Of a DNA stretch of 37,106 nt, positions 1 through 9,044 are shown one piece after another. Made by a program: the position numbers and the translations under genes. The stretch spans positions 1 to 37,106 of the forward strand of contig QKHZ01000126.1 in the NCBI GenBank assembly GCA_003249795.1, in the 5' to 3' direction. The stretch's first letter is position 1. Every line of letters starts with the position of its first letter. The notes below the pieces were generated by a model that worked only from the letters and a program-made list of their open reading frames with translations, searched no databases and had not been told where the DNA came from. Source of the DNA: a bacterium. GTDB lineage: Bacteria; Planctomycetota; SZUA-567.

Positions 1-900
1 ACCCACAGCGCGATGCGGCCGGATGAATCGCCCGACTATATCCGGTACCTTCCGGCACACGCCACCTGCCAGCTCAGTTACCGGTTCACCCCGACAACGC
101 GCGGGCTGTATGACCTGCCCGGGCCTCTTGCCCTCAGCGCGTTTCCCTTCGGGATGTACCATCAGGCCCAGCGCATCAAACAACAGCAACAGATCCATGT
201 GTACCCGTCCTATCATCCTCTCACGCATATGAAATTACCGTCAGGACGAAAACACCAACCCGGCGGCGTCGAGTTCGTCAGCCAGATCGGTGATTCGGAA
301 GAATACCATGGCAGCCGCGAATACCGCCCGGGCGACCCGTTGCGTGACCTTGACTACCGTGCGTGGGCGCGTGTGGGCCAGCCGATCGTGAAGGAATACA
401 AGCAAGAGTATCTCTGCCGCGTGGCATTGACCGTCGATACCTGCACAAACCAGAAACCGTTTTATCCGGATCTTGAAGCGGCGCTGTCACTGACGGCCTC
501 GATTGCCGATTATCTCTGCCGTGACAACCTGATTGTTGACCTGTTCGCCGCAGGCCCTGACCTCTACTACCTGCAGGCAGGACGCAGCCTCGCATCCCTT
601 GAACAGATCCTCGACATCCTCGCGTGCATCGAACCGTCGAAAAAAACGACATTCGACCGCTTGGCACCCGAGATCATGACCCAGTCAGAAGAGATGAGCG
701 CGATCATCATGATCCTGCTGGACTGGGACAAAAACCGGCAGCATTTTGTCGAGCAACTCGGCCAGTCGGGACTGGTCCCTCGCGTTTTTGTCGTTCGCAG
801 AGGGGAAACGACCATTCCGCTCGACGGCGCGGCGACCGGCGCAGGAATGATTGAACACCTGACCCCGGAAATGATCGAGATGGGGATCGGCAGCATATGA
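1..900 (+). CDS. DUF58 domain protein, 5' end outside window
   Basis: The reading frame is open from the first base, so the true start lies upstream of the window and the ATG at 13 is probably internal. The C-terminal part holds the hallmark DUF58 block at 301-410, with G-x-REYRPGDPLRDLDYRAWAR followed by VKEY. This family has a von Willebrand A-like fold and usually sits beside a MoxR AAA ATPase and a transglutaminase-like membrane protein. The stop overlaps the start of the TgpA-like gene by four bases (ATGA), as expected for that operon; a MoxR gene may lie to the left. The biochemical role of DUF58 proteins is not settled, although a part in cell-envelope or peptidase complexes is often suggested. 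The family call is firm. Confidence 0.9.
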   Translation, partial: THSAMRPDESPDYIRYLPAHATCQLSYRFTPTTRGLYDLPGPLALSAFPFGMYHQAQRIKQQQQIHVYPSYHPLTHMKLPSGRKHQPGGVEFVSQIGDSEEYHGSREYRPGDPLRDLDYRAWARVGQPIVKEYKQEYLCRVALTVDTCTNQKPFYPDLEAALSLTASIADYLCRDNLIVDLFAAGPDLYYLQAGRSLASLEQILDILACIEPSKKTTFDRLAPEIMTQSEEMSAIIMILLDWDKNRQHFVEQLGQSGLVPRVFVVRRGETTIPLDGAATGAGMIEHLTPEMIEMGIGSI

Positions 901-2993
901 ATAAAAAGCGGATCTCAGCCCTCTCGGAATTCATCGCCGCAGCCCTGCTGTTTCTGATCTCTGCCGCCCTCGGCTTGTGCAGCCAGGAGGATAATGATCC
1001 CGACGGGCGCTGGGTTCTTGTCGCACCGCTACTGGCACTGATTGTCGGCTACCCGCTGATCCGCAGCCGCAACCGTCCGAATGTCCGCTTTATCCATTAC
1101 GCTCTCATGGCGATTCCTTATGCATTCTGCGCACGCGAGTGGCCGGTTCTGGGGCACGGGATGTTGCCGTCGATCAACTTCGGTTTTTACGCGTCGCTCT
1201 TTGCGCAACTTGTCGGCATCGCGCAACTTTACCAGACACCGTCGCCACGGCGTATTCCGCTACTTTGCGCGTGCCTGCTGATGGGGATGAGTGTCTGCGG
1301 CGTCGAACTTTCGTGGGAAATTTTCCTGCCGTTATTCGGTGCGTGCATGGCAGGCATCCTGCTTCTCTTGCGGCAAAATCTGACGCGTCCTGTGTACGCG
1401 CCCAACGTGTCGAAACGATGGCCAAATATTGTAATTGCGACAATCTTTATTCTGATCTTTACGTTCTCGGCCGCCTCGACAGTCGGCGCCGGAATCATGA
1501 TCAAGCATTTCAGCATCCGCGCACAGCAGTGGCTGATGCAGCGCTGGATTGTCCGCGGCGGCATCGGTTTCAGCAATAACGCGCGGATCGGCAGCATCAA
1601 CACGTTGCGCAACAGCGCGGACAATCAGGACATCAGCGTCGTCGTCTTCTCGAACCAGTCACCCGGTTACCTGCGCGGCAAAGCATTCTGGACCTATAAC
1701 AAATCAGAGTGGAAAGAGCCGAATGAGCGCGAAGAGGAACTCTTTCCGGACGATACCATCGCACCACTGACGGTGCTTCCCGGTCGTCCCATGCCGGAGG
1801 TCGGAGCGCCTGCGGACATGATCGTCATTCCATCCTCGATCTACCGGCACAATTTGTTTATGCCGCTGTCGACCTGCGCGTTTGATTTTAACGGCGCGAT
1901 CACGCTCCGCCATTTCGGCAACAGCATCTCATCCCGCCGTGAACGGTCTTCGCAAGGATACAGCGTTTATACGACACCATCCGGTGTAATCGAGGCCAAA
2001 ACAGACACAACAGATACATCCATTATTCCGCCGATCCCCTCAGATCTGGTCAAAGCAATCGCGGAGGTCTGCAGACAGCTTCCGGTCAAGCGCGGCGATT
2101 CCTCTGAAAAAATCGTCCAAGCCGTCTCCGGCTACTTTTTCAAAAACTACTCCTACCGGATCGGCATTTACTTCAGCGATCAGGGCGATCCTCTGGCTGA
2201 GTTTCTGGATTTGTCACAACACAACACCGGCCACTGCGAACTATTTGCCTCCGCCGGTGCATTGATCCTGCGCGCTTACGGGATCAAGACGCGTTATGTC
2301 ACCGGTTTTGTCTGTCAGGAACACAACCCGTACGGGAACATGTGGGTCGCACGACAAAAAGACGCCCACGCATGGGTGGAGTATCAGGACTCGCTCGGCT
2401 ACTGGCACATCGCCGAGTTTACGCCGGGAGGCGCCGGACGCGCAGAGGGCGACTTCGTCGAACCGTCACCGCTCTATGACTATCTCAAAGCAATGGCCCG
2501 GAGGATCTGGGGGTCGCTGATGCAACGCGGCGCAACCGGCCTCACCGATATTTTCCTGCAATACCTGAGTGATCTGGGGCACTGGATCATCGACTCGTGG
2601 TATCGCCTGACGGCCCTCATGGTGGCAATTGCCATCTATCTTTCGCTGACGATGTTCTCGTACCACCGCAAGTTGATGATCCGATACCGTTCGCGCAATC
2701 TTCACGCCGCTATCCGCGTTCTGAAAAAAGAGTTCAACCGCTGCGAACGGCGTCTGCGCCGCCACGGCCTCGGCAAAGGCGAAAACGAAACGCTGCATGA
2801 ATACGCAACCCGCCTGCGCGCGTTTGAATTCCCCGGCAAAGAAGAGATCATCCGGATTTTAGCGGTTTACGAACGCATCCGTTATCAGCGCACGCTGCAC
2901 GTTCCGTTGCGGCTGGTAGAGCAATTGCCCACGCGCGCGCGAATGCGTTTTCTTAAAACATGGATCGCCAGCGATGAATCTGAAAAGCGGTAA
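897..2993 (+). CDS. TgpA-like membrane transglutaminase (DUF3488/transglutaminase-core)
   Basis: This 698-residue protein has several hydrophobic helices in its first 200 residues, a large soluble region, a transglutaminase core, another membrane helix near residues 568-587 and a cytoplasmic tail with a DUF4129-like look. The core shows the catalytic Cys447 in HCELFA and His491 in DAHAWVEY. Where the family normally has the third catalytic Asp (W-x-x-x-D-P-T-P), this protein has Glu507 in the segment AEFTPG. The active site is expected in the periplasm. The start overlaps the DUF58 stop by four bases, so the two are probably translated together. By family knowledge it may be a transglutaminase or a protease; the substrate is unknown. 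Confidence 0.9.
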   Translation: MNKKRISALSEFIAAALLFLISAALGLCSQEDNDPDGRWVLVAPLLALIVGYPLIRSRNRPNVRFIHYALMAIPYAFCAREWPVLGHGMLPSINFGFYASLFAQLVGIAQLYQTPSPRRIPLLCACLLMGMSVCGVELSWEIFLPLFGACMAGILLLLRQNLTRPVYAPNVSKRWPNIVIATIFILIFTFSAASTVGAGIMIKHFSIRAQQWLMQRWIVRGGIGFSNNARIGSINTLRNSADNQDISVVVFSNQSPGYLRGKAFWTYNKSEWKEPNEREEELFPDDTIAPLTVLPGRPMPEVGAPADMIVIPSSIYRHNLFMPLSTCAFDFNGAITLRHFGNSISSRRERSSQGYSVYTTPSGVIEAKTDTTDTSIIPPIPSDLVKAIAEVCRQLPVKRGDSSEKIVQAVSGYFFKNYSYRIGIYFSDQGDPLAEFLDLSQHNTGHCELFASAGALILRAYGIKTRYVTGFVCQEHNPYGNMWVARQKDAHAWVEYQDSLGYWHIAEFTPGGAGRAEGDFVEPSPLYDYLKAMARRIWGSLMQRGATGLTDIFLQYLSDLGHWIIDSWYRLTALMVAIAIYLSLTMFSYHRKLMIRYRSRNLHAAIRVLKKEFNRCERRLRRHGLGKGENETLHEYATRLRAFEFPGKEEIIRILAVYERIRYQRTLHVPLRLVEQLPTRARMRFLKTWIASDESEKR

Positions 2994-3014
2994 CAACCGC
3001 ATGGAGCGATGCCG

Positions 3015-3791
3015 ATGATCTACTCCGCAAGCCGCCGCACCGACCTCGTCGCGTTCTATCCGGACTATATCGCCGAGAAAGTCCGCCGCTCAAGAAAACT
3101 GGAGGCGCTCGTTCTCTGGACAAAAGACCCGCGAAACCTTGTCCAACACACGGGACTTTTTCTGACCATTCAGGCGGTGCCGACGATTGTGCAACTAACG
3201 CTGACCGGGCTTGCCGGTAGCGTGTGGGAACCGGATGTGCCGCGGCCTGAATTATTCACTGACACATTGCAGCGGTTATCCGAAGTCTTGCCGCATAACG
3301 CGGTGCAATGGCGCTTCGACCCGATCCTTGCAGATGATACGGTTTTCACCCGTTTCGACGAGATGAAAGAGCTGTTGGATCAGACGGGAATCTGTCCCGA
3401 CGGCGTAACGGTCAGCTTTCCCGATGCGTACGCGAAAGTGATCAAGCGGCTTGCCAAGGACGGGCTGCTGCTGCCAGTGCTGTCATTTGAAAAAAGGCTG
3501 ACGTTGTTGCGGAAACTTTATGAGCGCAGCAACCTGACGATCCGGCTGTGTTGTGAAAATAATCTGCTGCTGGCCGCGCGCGGTGTCGGGGATGTCAGGA
3601 AAATCGAACAGAGCCACTGCGTTGACGGCGCGTTAATTGACCGGTTGTACCACACAAACCTTGCGACACTTCCCCACGACCGCAGCCAGCGCGAACACTG
3701 CGGTTGCAGCCAAAGCACAGACATCGGAAGCTACGAACAACGCTGCCGCCACAACTGCCGCTACTGTTATGCCCGCCCCGAGCGCGACTGA
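3015..3791 (+). CDS. DUF1848 family protein, likely Fe-S binding
   Basis: The protein opens with MIYSASRRTD, typical of DUF1848, and contains the LWTKDP and QWRFDPI blocks of that family. It ends with a cysteine-rich stretch, CGCSQSTDIG then CRHNCRYCYA, which looks like an iron-sulfur ligand set related to radical-SAM proteins. An in-frame ATG exists at 3009, but GGAG at 3003-3006 lies eight bases before the ATG at 3015, so 3015 is the better start. It follows the TgpA-like gene by 21 bases and could be cotranscribed with it. It converges on hydE with only 40 bases between them and no clear terminator. The function of the family is not known to me; the name rests on sequence motifs. Confidence 0.85.
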   Translation: MIYSASRRTDLVAFYPDYIAEKVRRSRKLEALVLWTKDPRNLVQHTGLFLTIQAVPTIVQLTLTGLAGSVWEPDVPRPELFTDTLQRLSEVLPHNAVQWRFDPILADDTVFTRFDEMKELLDQTGICPDGVTVSFPDAYAKVIKRLAKDGLLLPVLSFEKRLTLLRKLYERSNLTIRLCCENNLLLAARGVGDVRKIEQSHCVDGALIDRLYHTNLATLPHDRSQREHCGCSQSTDIGSYEQRCRHNCRYCYARPERD

Positions 3792-3831
3792 TTTTTCACC
3801 GAGTTTCACCACCACGGTAAACGGAAAATTT

Positions 3832-4896
3832 CTATTCACCGGTATGTTTTCTGCTGCCATAACCGGTGCCGGCGCTGCGACCAAGAGCGGCAAGCTGCGC
3901 ACGGATAGCGTCCATTCCGATCTCCGCGGTCTCATGAATCCCCGCCTTTGACGGATAGATTTCGTACAGCACTCGGTACTGCTGCGGCGTCAGGTTCGGC
4001 ATCACGACATTCGCCCCGCGCGACAACCCGTGCGCCCGTCCCGCTTCGCGGTTGATCGTCGCAAGCGCGGTGGTGCTGGGAAGATTCGCCTCAGGACATA
4101 AAAGCCGCGCCAACGCCAGCACCTTGCAGACCGTCGTCTCGTCCGAAAGCGCCTGCACGCCTTTTACCAATTCAGGAAACAGTGAACGGTCGGCCAGCGG
4201 AGTCGCCGGATGCGGAATGTACGGGCCGATACCGATCATGTCAAGATCCAACTGCCGCATCAGCATCAGGTCGTCGGCCAGCGTATCGTACGACTGCCCC
4301 GGAATTCCAACCATCACCCCGCCGCCGATTTCATACCCCATCCCGCGCAAGCGTTTCAGCTGCTCGATCCTGTTACTGACGCGTGCGCCACGGTCGGGAT
4401 GAATTTTTTTATACAGTGTTGCGTCTGAGGTTTCAAACCGCAACAGATACCGGTTTGCTCCCGCTTCTTTCCAAAGCCCGGTATCCTCGTCCGAGCGCTC
4501 GCCCAGACTGAGCGTCACCGCCAGATCGCCTAGCGTTTTTATCTTTTCAATAATTCCGGCGACAAATTTTCCGGACAGGCCTTCATCCTCGCCCGCCTGC
4601 ATAACGACCGTGCCGAATCCATACTCGGCAGCACGCTTTGCACACGAAAGGATTTCGTCCTCCGTCATCCGGTAACGTTCAACCGCTTTATTTTCCGCAT
4701 TCACCCCACAGTAGCGGCATGTGCGCGCACAGTGATTGGAAACTTCAATCAACCCGCGCAAATGCACCGCATCACCAACCACTTCATGCCGGACACGGTC
4801 AGCCGTGTCCCACAGCATCTGCAACTTTTCCTCATCCGGTTCATGAAGCCAACGCAGGATATCGTCGCGCGTCAGGTTCTCGCCTGTTGGAATCAT
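3832..4896 (-). CDS. hydE: [FeFe]-hydrogenase maturase HydE (radical SAM)
   Basis: HydE is a radical-SAM enzyme that helps assemble the diiron subcluster of [FeFe]-hydrogenase, with the HydG product as its iron-cyanide substrate. The protein is 354 residues, the usual length. The radical-SAM cysteines are Cys56, Cys60 and Cys63 in CARTCRYCG. Family blocks MQAGEDEG, SLGERSDED, RFETSD, IGIGPYIPHPATPL and TINREAGRAHGLSRGANVVMPNLTP (read in parts) support HydE over BioB or PylB. The C-terminal three-cysteine motif found in some HydE proteins is absent; it is known to be dispensable. Its start overlaps the hydF stop by one base, and a strong GGAGGTGAGG ribosome site lies inside the end of hydF, so the two genes are translationally coupled. 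Confidence 0.95.
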   Translation of the reverse strand: MIPTGENLTRDDILRWLHEPDEEKLQMLWDTADRVRHEVVGDAVHLRGLIEVSNHCARTCRYCGVNAENKAVERYRMTEDEILSCAKRAAEYGFGTVVMQAGEDEGLSGKFVAGIIEKIKTLGDLAVTLSLGERSDEDTGLWKEAGANRYLLRFETSDATLYKKIHPDRGARVSNRIEQLKRLRGMGYEIGGGVMVGIPGQSYDTLADDLMLMRQLDLDMIGIGPYIPHPATPLADRSLFPELVKGVQALSDETTVCKVLALARLLCPEANLPSTTALATINREAGRAHGLSRGANVVMPNLTPQQYRVLYEIYPSKAGIHETAEIGMDAIRAQLAALGRSAGTGYGSRKHTGE

Positions 4897-6167
4897 CAGA
4901 CCTCACCTCCGGCGCGAAGCGTTTTGTAGAGTTGAAGCGCAGCCGGAAACGGTTCAAGCGCGCGTTCGAAAATTCCAAGGCTGTACGCAATCACAAGGCC
5001 GTAATTGGTGATCGGCACGTTCTGCTGGCGACAGCGCAAGATCCGCGACAGCATCGCGCGGCGGTTTGTGGTGCACGCGCCGCAGTGGATCACGAGCTTG
5101 TATCCGGACAAGTCGGTATCGAAATCGTGTCCCTGCACATGCTCGAACTTCAACTCGCCGCCAACATACTGCGTCAGCCACCGCGGAATTTTCACGCGGC
5201 CAATATCATCGGTAATCGGGTGATGACTGCAGGACTCGGCAACCAGAATCCTGTCACCGGGCTTCAGGTTTTCCACCGCCATCGCACCGCGCACCTGCTC
5301 GGTAAGATCGCCTTTAAACCGGCTGAAGAGGACGGAGAATCCTGTCAGTGGAATTTCGCGCGGCGTATCTGCTGCGACTTTTAAAAACGCCTGCGAGTCG
5401 GTCACAACCAGCTTCGGTTTCTTGCTTAGGCTCTGAAGCGCATGTGCCAACTCCCGTTCCTTAACGACAAGGCAGTAGCTGTCGCCATCGAGCAGATCGC
5501 GGATCGTCTGCACCTGCGGCAAAATCAGACGACCTTTCGGCGCCTCCTTATCGATCGGAACCACCAGCACCGCAAACTCGCCGGGGCCGACCAAGTCCGC
5601 CGCAATTGCCGGTTCATTTAAAAAATCATCAGGAGCTGCGGCAAGCATCGCGTGACGCAAGCGCTGGATATCCTCCGTCGGCGCACCGTCAGAAAGGCTG
5701 CCACCGCTGGCCGCACAAACCGAGACATAACTGATCTTGTCACGATCAAGCCGTCCGCACAGCTCAGCCGACGCCGGAGCGATATCGCGTTTATTCAGCA
5801 CGACCACGACAGGAATCTTTTTTGAAACAAACTCCTGCAGCAGTCCTTCTTCAAAGTCTCCCCAGTCACCTGCGCCCACCACCAGCAGCGCCAGATCCGT
5901 GCGGTCAATCACCTGCCGCGACTTCTCTACCCGCATCTTCCCCAACGCGCCCTCGTCGTCGACACCGGCGGTATCGATAAACAACACCGGCCCCAGCGGC
6001 AGCATCTCCATCGGCTTTTCGACAGGATCAGTCGTCGTGCCCGCCGTGTTGGAAACGATTGAAATCGCCTGCCGCGTAATCGCATTCAGCAAGCTGGATT
6101 TGCCGACGTTGCGCCGCCCGAAAATCCCGATATGCAACCGCAGCCCTTTGGGTGTGTTCATTGCCAT
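4896..6167 (-). CDS. hydF: [FeFe]-hydrogenase maturation GTPase HydF
   Basis: HydF is the GTPase scaffold that receives the diiron subcluster precursor from HydE and HydG and passes it to apo-hydrogenase. The 423-residue protein has an N-terminal GTPase domain with the P-loop GRRNVGKS at residues 17-24, a switch with TTTDPVEK, FIDTAGVDD and the specificity motif NKRD. The C-terminal iron-sulfur domain shows SCSHHPITDDIGR and the ligand pair HCGAC, the HydF version of HCGGC. The start at 6167 is supported by AAGGA six bases upstream. It lies 66 bases downstream of the aspartase and is directly followed by hydE. No hydG is visible in the window. Confidence 0.95.
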   Translation of the reverse strand: MAMNTPKGLRLHIGIFGRRNVGKSSLLNAITRQAISIVSNTAGTTTDPVEKPMEMLPLGPVLFIDTAGVDDEGALGKMRVEKSRQVIDRTDLALLVVGAGDWGDFEEGLLQEFVSKKIPVVVVLNKRDIAPASAELCGRLDRDKISYVSVCAASGGSLSDGAPTEDIQRLRHAMLAAAPDDFLNEPAIAADLVGPGEFAVLVVPIDKEAPKGRLILPQVQTIRDLLDGDSYCLVVKERELAHALQSLSKKPKLVVTDSQAFLKVAADTPREIPLTGFSVLFSRFKGDLTEQVRGAMAVENLKPGDRILVAESCSHHPITDDIGRVKIPRWLTQYVGGELKFEHVQGHDFDTDLSGYKLVIHCGACTTNRRAMLSRILRCRQQNVPITNYGLVIAYSLGIFERALEPFPAALQLYKTLRAGGEV

Positions 6168-6233
6168 GTTCTATCCTTTTAAAGCGCATGCCCCTCACCA
6201 GACAAACGCCTCAGTTTTTTTGATTCGGAGAAA

Positions 6234-7673
6234 TCAGCGCGAAAAACTTCCAGGCATTCCGAGACGACACACCGCTTCCGGCGTCAGTAGAGCCATGAGC
6301 GACGACTCGTCCAGATCCGTCTCGGACAAGACGAGTTCACGAAACGGGGTTCCGGTTTCTTTTGCCTGACGTGCAAGCCGGCTTGTGGTGTCATAGCCCA
6401 GCACAGGCACAAGCGCCGTCACCAGCGCCGTCGTATTGTGCAGCGACCGTGCGCAGACCTCTTCATTTGCCGTCATCCCCTCGACACAATACTCGCGGAA
6501 AATTTTGCACGCATTCGTTAACAACCGGATACTGCCCAGAAGATTTTCCGCCACCAGCGGCAGAAACGGATTCAGCTCAAGCGTCCCGTTTGCACAAGCC
6601 TGCGTCAGCACCGCATCAAAGCCAAACACCTGCATCGCCGCCTGCATCACCGCCTCAGGGATGACCGGATTCACCTTACCCGGCATGATCGACGACCCCG
6701 CCTGCCGTGCCGGAAGCGTAATCTCGGCGAGTCCTGCTTCGGGGCCGGAACTCATCAGGCGCAGATCGTTTGCAATTTTATAAAGCGACGTCGCCAGCGC
6801 CTTCAGGATGCCGGAGACTTCGACAAACACATCCGCGTTCTGTGTCGCTTCAACCAGATTTTCCGCGCGGGCAAAACCGATGCCGGTCAACTCGCGCAAA
6901 GTTTCAACGACCTGGAAAATATATTGCCGCGGTGCCGCCAGACCCGTTCCGATTGCCGTGCCGCCGAGATTGACGACGCGCAGACGCTCTTCGCATTTAT
7001 AAATCCGCCAGCGGTCGCGCCCGATGCTTTCGGCGTACGCACCCATCTCGCGGCCGAGTGTTGTCAGCACCGCGTCCTGCATCTCGGTGCGCCCGACCTT
7101 GACGATCCGCGCAACCGCCTGCTCTTTCTGCTGAAACAATTCCTGCAGGGCGACGACGGCTTCTTCCAGATCCTTGATCATCCGGATCGCAGCCAGTCGC
7201 AGCGCAGTCGGATACGTGTCGTTTGTCGACTGATGCAGGTTCACATCATCCAGCGGAGAGACCGCGGCATAATCACCACAAGCCTTTGCCAAAATCTGCA
7301 GCGCGCGATTGGCAACGACTTCGTTGACATTCATATTCGTACTGGTACCCGCACCACCCTGCAGCGCGTCAACCTGACAGCTCTCATCAAGCAAGCCGTC
7401 GGCCAGCTCACGGCAGGCGCGTTCAATCGCATCCGCTTTTTCAGGATTATCTTTCCACGCCCCGAGGATACGACTGGTTTGCGCGCAGGCAAGTTTGACA
7501 GTCCCGTATGCACGGAACAACTCGATGTGAATATTTTTTTCTGCTAAAGGAAAGTTAACAATCGCGCGTTGCGTGTGCACACCCCACAGGACACCCGCAG
7601 GCACAGCGACTTGCCCCAGCGCGTCCTGCTCGGTACGGGATTGTTGTTGGTTTGTTTCACGAGATCTGTCCAT
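6234..7673 (-). CDS. aspA: Aspartate ammonia-lyase (aspartase/fumarase superfamily)
   Basis: The enzyme is expected to convert aspartate to fumarate and ammonia. The 479-residue protein carries the superfamily signature GSSIMPGKVNPV at about 326-337, with the catalytic Ser and Lys333, and the aspartase-type block GTSTNMNVNEVVANRA near 109-123, which favours aspartase over fumarase C. GGGAG sits just before the ATG at 7673. The gene lies immediately upstream of hydF and hydE on the same strand. From memory, aspartase genes occur in or beside [FeFe]-hydrogenase maturation operons of several anaerobes, so a link to maturation, for example through nitrogen supply, is plausible. A purely catabolic role is the alternative. 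No cap or missing catalytic residue was noticed. Confidence 0.92.
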   Translation of the reverse strand: MDRSRETNQQQSRTEQDALGQVAVPAGVLWGVHTQRAIVNFPLAEKNIHIELFRAYGTVKLACAQTSRILGAWKDNPEKADAIERACRELADGLLDESCQVDALQGGAGTSTNMNVNEVVANRALQILAKACGDYAAVSPLDDVNLHQSTNDTYPTALRLAAIRMIKDLEEAVVALQELFQQKEQAVARIVKVGRTEMQDAVLTTLGREMGAYAESIGRDRWRIYKCEERLRVVNLGGTAIGTGLAAPRQYIFQVVETLRELTGIGFARAENLVEATQNADVFVEVSGILKALATSLYKIANDLRLMSSGPEAGLAEITLPARQAGSSIMPGKVNPVIPEAVMQAAMQVFGFDAVLTQACANGTLELNPFLPLVAENLLGSIRLLTNACKIFREYCVEGMTANEEVCARSLHNTTALVTALVPVLGYDTTSRLARQAKETGTPFRELVLSETDLDESSLMALLTPEAVCRLGMPGSFSR

Positions 7674-7756
7674 CGGCTCTCCCGATGCCGTTTACGTTAT
7701 CGGAGACAATAATCCCAGCGGTGGCTCGCCGCACACGTTTAAGGGAATAGCAGCAG

Positions 7757-8971
7757 CTACTCTTGGGGCTGAATCTCGCTGAGCGTCTCTTCCAGCTTTC
7801 GCGCGTTCTCGGTCAATTCCTGCGCCTCTTCCGCCGCATCGGCCGCCACTTTTTCAGCCTGCTCATCTGCCTGTTCGCCACCACCCTCACCACCAGCGTC
7901 CGTCGCGGCGGCGGCATCAGCAGCGGGTTCATCATCATCAACAACACGATCGCCGTGAATCAGATCGCCAAGCAGTTCTTCCTTAAGCTCATCCAGCGTC
8001 GGCGTACTGATCCGGGCAATCGCGTCGCGATGGCGTTCTTCCTCTTCAATCATTTTGCACAACGGATGCTCGCGCATTTTATTCAGCAGCTGTTGTGGTG
8101 TGCGCGGACGCTTTTCGCGGTCTTTTGCCATCATCCACCCAATCAGCGCACTCGTTGCCGCCGACAATCGTGGATCAAGATCACGCGGACTCGGAAGATC
8201 GGCTTCCTCATCCAGATGTTTCTGCATCACCTGCTGCGCGGTTTCGCCCCGATACGGAGGCTGCCCCGTAATCATATGAAACCACGTGCAGCCGAGACCA
8301 TAAATATCGGCGCGGATATCGATATCGCAGTCACCGCGAACCTGCTCGGGCGACGCGTATGAGGGGCTGCCCATCACGACAGCCTCGGGCGTTGCAAACG
8401 CCACTTCCCGCGCGATGCCAAGATCACATAACTTCACGTCACCGTTATTGCCAAGCAGAATATTGCCTGGTTTCACGTCGCGGTGTACAAGCCCGGTTTC
8501 GAACACGCATTGCAATGCTTTCAGAATTTCGCGGACAATCCGGAACGCTTCCTTTTCCTGCAGGCGATGGCGGTCAAGCCGGTCGAGCTTCACGCCCAAC
8601 GACTCGCCGCGCACGAACTCCATCACAAAATAGAAGTACGTCCCCGTCCGCCCCACGTCATACCCGCGCACGATATTCGGATGGCGCAGGCGAGCGACAT
8701 TGCGCGCTTCGTTGAAAAACAGGTCGACCGCATTTTCATTACTCTGCAGATCCGGCGTCAATGCCTTGATCGCGACATCGCGACCGAGACGCTCGTCACG
8801 CGCCAGAAACACCGCACCCGATCCGCCCTGCGCAATTTTATCATACACCTTATATCCGGCAAACGGCTGTTCCCAGATCTCTTTCTGCCCGGACTTCGGT
8901 TCTTCATCCTGGCCGTCTTTGCGTTCTTTGCGATTCCAAAACGCAGGCCGCTTCGGATTTTCATCAGCCAT
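7757..8971 (-). CDS. Hanks-type Ser/Thr protein kinase, cytosolic
   Basis: The 404-residue protein is a complete eukaryotic-like kinase. It shows the glycine loop AQGGSGAVF (47-55), VAIK with Lys69, catalytic HRDVKPGN (Asp165), a DLG in place of DFG (Asp183) and YASPEQ as the activation-segment end. A charged N-terminal leader of about 35 residues precedes the kinase fold. The C-terminal 80 residues are rich in Ala, Glu and Asp and could form a coiled coil. No membrane helix or PASTA repeat is present, so it is likely soluble. It lies between trpE and aspA on the same strand with 73 and 83 bases on either side. Its substrates cannot be told from sequence; an operon link with the metabolic neighbours is only positional. 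Confidence 0.93.
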   Translation of the reverse strand: MADENPKRPAFWNRKERKDGQDEEPKSGQKEIWEQPFAGYKVYDKIAQGGSGAVFLARDERLGRDVAIKALTPDLQSNENAVDLFFNEARNVARLRHPNIVRGYDVGRTGTYFYFVMEFVRGESLGVKLDRLDRHRLQEKEAFRIVREILKALQCVFETGLVHRDVKPGNILLGNNGDVKLCDLGIAREVAFATPEAVVMGSPSYASPEQVRGDCDIDIRADIYGLGCTWFHMITGQPPYRGETAQQVMQKHLDEEADLPSPRDLDPRLSAATSALIGWMMAKDREKRPRTPQQLLNKMREHPLCKMIEEEERHRDAIARISTPTLDELKEELLGDLIHGDRVVDDDEPAADAAAATDAGGEGGGEQADEQAEKVAADAAEEAQELTENARKLEETLSEIQPQE

Positions 8972-9044
8972 GTTTCACTCACACCTTTATTTTGATTTCA
9001 TCAATAATTTTCGTTCAAACAACACCACGTCAAACGCAGAACAA

